From assembly GCF_042678485.1 (NCBI RefSeq), contig NZ_JBHTKR010000003.1:1-64000 (forward strand): 64,000 nucleotides of DNA, read 5' to 3'. The stretch's first letter is position 1. The number at the start of each line of letters is the position of its first letter. Under the pieces are notes generated by a model that made no database searches, was not told where the DNA came from, and saw only the letters and a list, made by a program, of their open reading frames with translations. Shown here piece by piece: positions 60,158-64,000 of this stretch. Made by a program: the position numbers and the translations under genes. The stretch comes from Seohaeicola saemankumensis. GTDB taxonomy: Bacteria; Pseudomonadota; Alphaproteobacteria; Rhodobacterales; Rhodobacteraceae.

Positions 60158-61564
60158 TCACATCCGCCCTTCCAGCAAAGGGCGCACATCGGTCAGCGTG
60201 CCGGTCACGGCAGCGGCGGCGACCATCGCGGGGCTCATCAGATGGGTGCGAGCGCCGCGCCCCTGACGGCCCTTGAAGTTGCGGTTGGTGGACGAGGCGC
60301 AGCGCTTGCCCGGCGCGACCAGATCGCCGTTCATGCCGACGCACATGGAACAGCCTGCTGCGACCCAATCCAGCCCGGCTTCGGTGAAGATCCGATCCAG
60401 CCCTTCCTGTTCCGCCTGCGCCTTGATCAGGGCCGAACCGGGCGAGACAAGACCCGGAACCCTGGACTTGCGGCCCGCCAGAACGGCGGCTGCCATGCGC
60501 AGATCCTCGATCCGGCCATTGGTGCAGGACCCGATGAAGACCTGATCGACGGGCGTGCCTTCGATCCGCTGGCCGGGGGTCAGGCCCATGTAATCCATCG
60601 CGGCACGGGCCTGATCGGCACGTCCACCTTGCAGTTTGGCGGGATCGGGCAGGCTGGCGGTGATCGGCAACGCCTCTTCCGGGCTGGTGCCCCAGGTTAC
60701 GGTGGGGGCGATGGCCGCGCCGTCCAGTGTCACTTCGCGGTCGAACACCGCACCTTCATCCGTGGTCAGCGCGCGCCAGTCCGTGACGGCTGCGTCCCAA
60801 ACCGCACCAGTGGGCGCATAGGGGCGGCCCTCGATATAGGCGAAGGTCACATCATCCGTGGCAATCATGCCACAGCGCGCGCCGCCCTCGATAGACAGGT
60901 TGCACAGCGTCATGCGCCCTTCCATCGACAGCGCCCGCACCACAGGCCCTGCATATTCGATGGCATGGCCGCGCGCGCCGTCCGCACCCAGTTCGGCGAT
61001 CCATGACAGCGCCAGATCCTTGGCCGTGACTGAAGGGCCAAGCTGGCCCGTCACCGTGATCCGCATTGTTTTGGGGCGCTTCTGCCAGATCGTCTGGGTG
61101 GCCAGCACATGCGCCACTTCGGTGGCCCCTATCCCGAAGGCCAGCGCGCCGAAGGCGCCATGCGTGGAGGTGTGGCTGTCGCCGCAATTGATCAGCAGGC
61201 CCGGCAGGGTCAGCCCCTGTTCCGGCCCCATCACATGCACGATGCCCTGACGCGGATCGCGCATCCCGAAGCAGCGGATACCATGGCGGGCCGTGTTTTC
61301 TTCCAGCGTGCGGATCATCCGCGCGATATCCGGGTCACCGATCCGGTCGCGGTTCCGGGTGGGGGCGTAGTGATCGACCACGCCGATGGTCAGCGCAGGT
61401 TCTGCCACGGGCAAGCCGCGTTCGGCCAGTTTGGCGAAAGCGTGGTGCGAGCCTTCGTGCACCAGATGACGGTCCACCCAGAGGAGGGATGCGCCATCCT
61501 CGCGCCGCAGCACTTCATGCGCGTCCCAGACCTTGTCGAACAATGTGCGGGGATGCGCGCTCAT
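60158..61564 (-). CDS. leuC: LeuC-like large subunit of 3-isopropylmalate dehydratase family
   Basis: A 468-residue aconitase-superfamily subunit. GSCTNGRIEDLRMAAAVLAG and AAGCSMCVGMNGD provide the three Cys ligands of the [4Fe-4S] cluster, and CASSTNRNFKGRQGRGARTH is the family signature. The length is right for LeuC. The gene overlaps the upstream GntR gene by four bases (ATGA) and leads straight into the leuD-like gene. It is presumed to be a hydratase or dehydratase of a hydroxy-dicarboxylic acid, with isopropylmalate, citramalate or dimethylmalate all possible. Confidence 0.88.
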   Translation of the reverse strand: MSAHPRTLFDKVWDAHEVLRREDGASLLWVDRHLVHEGSHHAFAKLAERGLPVAEPALTIGVVDHYAPTRNRDRIGDPDIARMIRTLEENTARHGIRCFGMRDPRQGIVHVMGPEQGLTLPGLLINCGDSHTSTHGAFGALAFGIGATEVAHVLATQTIWQKRPKTMRITVTGQLGPSVTAKDLALSWIAELGADGARGHAIEYAGPVVRALSMEGRMTLCNLSIEGGARCGMIATDDVTFAYIEGRPYAPTGAVWDAAVTDWRALTTDEGAVFDREVTLDGAAIAPTVTWGTSPEEALPITASLPDPAKLQGGRADQARAAMDYMGLTPGQRIEGTPVDQVFIGSCTNGRIEDLRMAAAVLAGRKSRVPGLVSPGSALIKAQAEQEGLDRIFTEAGLDWVAAGCSMCVGMNGDLVAPGKRCASSTNRNFKGRQGRGARTHLMSPAMVAAAAVTGTLTDVRPLLEGRM

Positions 61565-62370
61565 TCCGCGGCCTCCCGCGTGGCGGGATCGCCGATCACC
61601 GGCTCCCAGTGCCGCGCGGCACCCTGGCCGACGCGATTCAGGGTCATTTCCAGCCGGAAGGCATCGGCGCGATAAAGCGCAGAAAGGTATTCGACCCCCT
61701 GCCCGCTGACATCCCGCACCACCCGGCGCAGCGACAGCAGGGCAGAACCCACGGACACGCCCAGCGCCTCGGCCACATCGGGCGAGGCGAGGGTAGCGGT
61801 GACGGATTGATGCGCCGCATCGACCTGCACGCCCGAGCGTTCCAGCAGGCGAAACAGCGGCGTCGTGGCCAGATCGGCCTCGGTGTAGTTGGCGGCGATG
61901 GCTTCGGGCACATAGGTTGTCAGATGCGAGAAGGGCCGCCCGTCAACCAGGCGCACGCGCACGGCGGTCTGCACCCGCGCCCCATCCGGCAGGGCCATGG
62001 CCCTGGCCACCACTGCGGGCGCGGGGCCGTAGGAGAAGGACAAAAGCCGCGCGGTCGTGGCCTGACCCATGGCCACAAGCTGCGGGATCAGCGTGGTAAA
62101 GTCAGCCGCCAGCGGGGCCGCCGCCCCCTCAGGGGCGCGCACGACGCTGCCGCTGCCGACGCGCTTTTCGATCAGCCCATCGGCGGCCAGCGCCTCGAGC
62201 GCGCGGCGGATGGTAACGCGCGAGACGGCATGGACTTCGGCCAGACGCTGCTCACCCGGAAGGCTGCTACCGGGCACGTAGGTTCCATTGGAAATGTCAT
62301 CGCGCAGCAGCAGATAGACCCTGCGCGCCTTGCCACCTTCCGGAAGACCTGCCCTGCCCTGCGTGTCCAA
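61561..62370 (-). CDS. GntR-family regulator (HutC subfamily)
   Basis: A 269-residue regulator. The GntR winged helix is at about residues 15-80 (LPGEQRLAEVHAVSRVTIRR, EALAADGLIEKRVGSGSVV). The C-terminal UTRA-like ligand domain has TAVRVRLVDGRPFSHLTTYV and ADLATTPLFRLLERSGV. It is the first gene of the minus-strand operon, overlapping leuC by four bases. The divergent region to the tautomerase gene contains three inverted-repeat elements (62462-62516) that are candidate operators, so it likely controls both directions. The effector is probably the TRAP-imported acid or its product. Confidence 0.88.
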   Translation of the reverse strand: MDTQGRAGLPEGGKARRVYLLLRDDISNGTYVPGSSLPGEQRLAEVHAVSRVTIRRALEALAADGLIEKRVGSGSVVRAPEGAAAPLAADFTTLIPQLVAMGQATTARLLSFSYGPAPAVVARAMALPDGARVQTAVRVRLVDGRPFSHLTTYVPEAIAANYTEADLATTPLFRLLERSGVQVDAAHQSVTATLASPDVAEALGVSVGSALLSLRRVVRDVSGQGVEYLSALYRADAFRLEMTLNRVGQGAARHWEPVIGDPATREAAE

Positions 62371-62461
62371 ATCATTCCCCCAAAATGCCGGCCAAACGGA
62401 CCGGATTCGCCTTCAACCGTATCAACGGTTTTTTGAAAAGCAAGCAATCCGTCACCTCAAG

Positions 62462-62477
62462 GCGCAAATATTTGCGC
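62462..62477. promoter_or_regulatory. 16-bp perfect palindrome in the GntR divergent region
   Basis: GCGCAAATATTTGCGC is a perfect palindrome. It lies 92 bp upstream of the GntR start and 58 bp upstream of the tautomerase-fusion start, so it could be an operator shared by the divergent transcripts. Confidence 0.4.
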
Positions 62478-62481
62478 TTTC

Positions 62482-62516
62482 CAGATACCACTATCTGTAT
62501 TACCAAAGATACAGAT
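62482..62516. promoter_or_regulatory. Overlapping inverted repeats, candidate GntR operator
   Basis: CAGATA and TATCTG (62482-62487 and 62492-62497) are separated by four bases, and ATCTGTAT with ATACAGAT (62493-62500 and 62509-62516) by eight. The middle half-site is shared, giving three related half-sites of the form ATCTG(T). HutC-subfamily GntR proteins bind such short inverted repeats. It sits 19 bases upstream of the tautomerase-fusion start. Confidence 0.45.
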
Positions 62517-62534
62517 TTCAGAGGGAGGGATGCG

Positions 62535-63110
62535 ATGCCGATCATCGAGGCGCATGTTCTGGAAGGCTATGACAATGATGCGAAAACGCGTCTTGGCAAG
62601 GCTTTGACCGATGCGGTGCAGCTTGTCGTTCCCGCCGCCCCAGATGCCATCACCGTGATTCTGCACGAGATGCCGCGCACCCACTACATGCGCGGCGGCA
62701 CCCATCGCAGCGGTGCACCTGCCCTGCCCGATCCTTGTGCAGCGGTGCGCGATTATCTGGCGGCGATGGAAGCGCGCGACCTGGACAGCGCCCGCGCCAT
62801 GCTGGGGGCAGGTTTCGTGATGAACTTTCCCGGCGCATCCGGCCTGACCACGCTGGAAGAGCTGATCGCATGGTCGAAACCGCGCTACCGTTTCGTCAAG
62901 AAAACCTATGACGGGTTCGAAGCCCTGCAAGGCGAGGGTTGCGCCGTCGTCTATGCGCGCGGCACGCTATACGGCGAATGGCCCGATGGCGCGCCGTTCG
63001 ACAGCATCCGCTTCATCGACCGCTTCGAGGTCACGGCGGGCAAGATCACCCGTCAGGACGTCTGGAACGACATTGCCGAAGTCAAAGCATCAGGACACCC
63101 GAACGCATGA
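62535..63110 (+). CDS. Tautomerase domain fused to SnoaL/NTF2-like domain
   Basis: A 191-residue protein. Residues 1-60 match the 4-oxalocrotonate tautomerase family, with the catalytic N-terminal Pro2 in MPIIEAHVLEGY. Residues about 68-190 form an NTF2/SnoaL-like alpha+beta barrel (VRDYLAAMEARDLDSARAML and the strands FIDRFEVTAGKITRQDVW). Tautomerase family proteins isomerise enol/keto acids or dehalogenate them. The fusion suggests two steps on one acidic intermediate. The start ATG 62535 is preceded by GAGGGAGG, about six bases away. It overlaps the hydantoinase gene by four bases and is divergent from the GntR regulator gene. Confidence 0.85.
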   Translation: MPIIEAHVLEGYDNDAKTRLGKALTDAVQLVVPAAPDAITVILHEMPRTHYMRGGTHRSGAPALPDPCAAVRDYLAAMEARDLDSARAMLGAGFVMNFPGASGLTTLEELIAWSKPRYRFVKKTYDGFEALQGEGCAVVYARGTLYGEWPDGAPFDSIRFIDRFEVTAGKITRQDVWNDIAEVKASGHPNA

Positions 63111-64000
63111 CCCAGACCGCCGATATCGACCCGATCACCCTGGCCGTTCTGGCCGGCCGGATGGAACAGATCGCCGACGAGATGGACGCGACCCTGTTCC
63201 GCGCCGCGTTCAACCCGATCATCGCCGAGGCGCATGACGCCAGCCACGGGCTTTATCACGCGGTCAGCGGCGACACGCTGGTGCAGGGCAAGTCCGGCTT
63301 GCCGATCTTCGTGGGCGTCATGTCATTCGCCGTGAAAGCGGTGATCGACAAGGCCGCAGAACATGGCGAGATCCGCGACGGCGATATCTATATCTTCAAC
63401 GACGCGCATCTGGGCGGCACCCATCTGTCGGACATGCGTCTGGTGCGCCCTTATTTCCGGGATGGGCAGTTGTTCTGCTATCTCGCCTCGGTCGGGCATT
63501 GGCATGATGTGGGGGGCGCGGTTCCCGGCAACTACAACCCCGCCGCCACGGATGCCTTTCAGGAGGCGTTTGTGCTGCCGCCCGTCCGCCTTGCGCGCGG
63601 CGGCGAGGTGAATACCGATATCATCGACATCCTGATGCGCAACACGCGCCTGCCGCAATCGGCCATGGGCGATCTGAACGGGCAGTTGGGCGCGCTGGAC
63701 CTGGGCGTGCGCCGGATGGACGAATTGCTGGACGAATACGGTGCCGACACCGTGCGCGCGGCGCTGGACGCGCTGGGGCACCGGGCAGAAGCGCTGATGC
63801 GGGCCGAGTTGACCGCCCTGCCGGATGGGCGCTGGGAAGCGCTGGATTACCTGGACAATGACGGGATCACCGATGTGGCCCTGCCGATCAAGGTCGCGCT
63901 GGAGATCAAGGGCGACCGGATGGTGCTGGATTTCGCTGGCACCGCACCGCGTTGTGCCGGGCCCGTCAACATCGCGCTGCCCACGGCGGTGGCCACGGCC
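63107..64000 (+). CDS. Hydantoinase B/oxoprolinase family protein (partial, 3' end cut)
   Basis: The start is ATG 63107, overlapping the fusion stop by four bases (ATGA). The frame continues through the right edge, giving the first 298 residues. DPITLAVLAGRMEQIADEMD begins the domain, and FNDAHLGGTHLSDMRLVRP is a signature region of the HyuB/5-oxoprolinase beta family. Members hydrolyse hydantoins or 5-oxoproline in ATP-dependent complexes with a HyuA partner, or act as acetophenone carboxylase subunits. The partner gene is presumably just beyond the window. It is probably cotranscribed with the tautomerase fusion. Confidence 0.88.
   Translation, partial: MTQTADIDPITLAVLAGRMEQIADEMDATLFRAAFNPIIAEAHDASHGLYHAVSGDTLVQGKSGLPIFVGVMSFAVKAVIDKAAEHGEIRDGDIYIFNDAHLGGTHLSDMRLVRPYFRDGQLFCYLASVGHWHDVGGAVPGNYNPAATDAFQEAFVLPPVRLARGGEVNTDIIDILMRNTRLPQSAMGDLNGQLGALDLGVRRMDELLDEYGADTVRAALDALGHRAEALMRAELTALPDGRWEALDYLDNDGITDVALPIKVALEIKGDRMVLDFAGTAPRCAGPVNIALPTAVATA

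Overview
The window looks like a chromosomal segment of a high-GC alphaproteobacterium, most likely a marine or saline member of the Rhodobacteraceae (Roseobacter group). The basis is codon use rich in G/C third positions, three TRAP-type transport systems of two kinds, a protein with a VPEID-type C-terminal sorting signal, NnrU, a cyanase locus and many small proteins of roseobacter style. No rRNA, complete tRNA, CRISPR array, insertion sequence or prophage was recognised. Layout: (1) Positions 1-10 kb are gene-poor and accessory-looking. They hold an Flp pilin, EamA and AEC transporters, a secreted HExxH protein, several small proteins, a Tat-exported lipase-like lipoprotein, a diverged 72-bp repeat in two copies and a stand-alone tRNA 3' end. 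(2) 10-24.7 kb carries a lipocalin-like protein, two OmpR-type winged-helix regulators with unusual C-terminal domains (TolB-like/TPR and alpha/beta hydrolase), a sulfide:quinone-reductase-like flavoprotein, a fused FkbM methyltransferase/GT61 protein, a small cytochrome c, an acyltransferase-like protein, a bile-acid:sodium symporter family protein and outer-membrane proteins, one overlapping a secreted serine hydrolase. (3) 24.8-38.8 kb starts with an MFS transporter divergent from a LuxR-GAF regulator. A long minus-strand block follows: SulP transporter, double universal stress protein, MFS transporter, then an overlapping operon of acetyl-CoA synthetase, fused E1 alpha/beta, E2 and acyl carrier protein, then a cytochrome c, NnrU and a LicD-like protein. 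An FNR-like box precedes the synthetase. (4) 39-44.8 kb is a cyanate module: substrate-binding protein, permease, ATPase and cyanase, divergent from a PAS/AAA+ regulator of sigma-54-activator type whose key motifs are degenerate. (5) 45-55 kb holds a D-amino acid dehydrogenase, a fasciclin lipoprotein, the VPEID-type protein, a TAXI-TRAP transporter with DUF1850 partner, a lipoprotein autotransporter subtilase and HemP with a small partner. (6) 55-64 kb holds a fumarylacetoacetate-hydrolase family enzyme divergent from a MarR regulator, then a minus-strand operon GntR-leuC-like-leuD-like-DctP-DctQ-DctM. Divergent from GntR are a tautomerase/NTF2-like fusion and a hydantoinase-B-like gene that runs off the window. 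How the genes appear to work together (inference): the right half is organised around uptake and conversion of small organic acids and cyanate, each under a local regulator. The acs-E1-E2-ACP block looks like low-oxygen acyl-CoA metabolism, because of its FNR-like box and its neighbours (universal stress protein, cytochrome c, NnrU).
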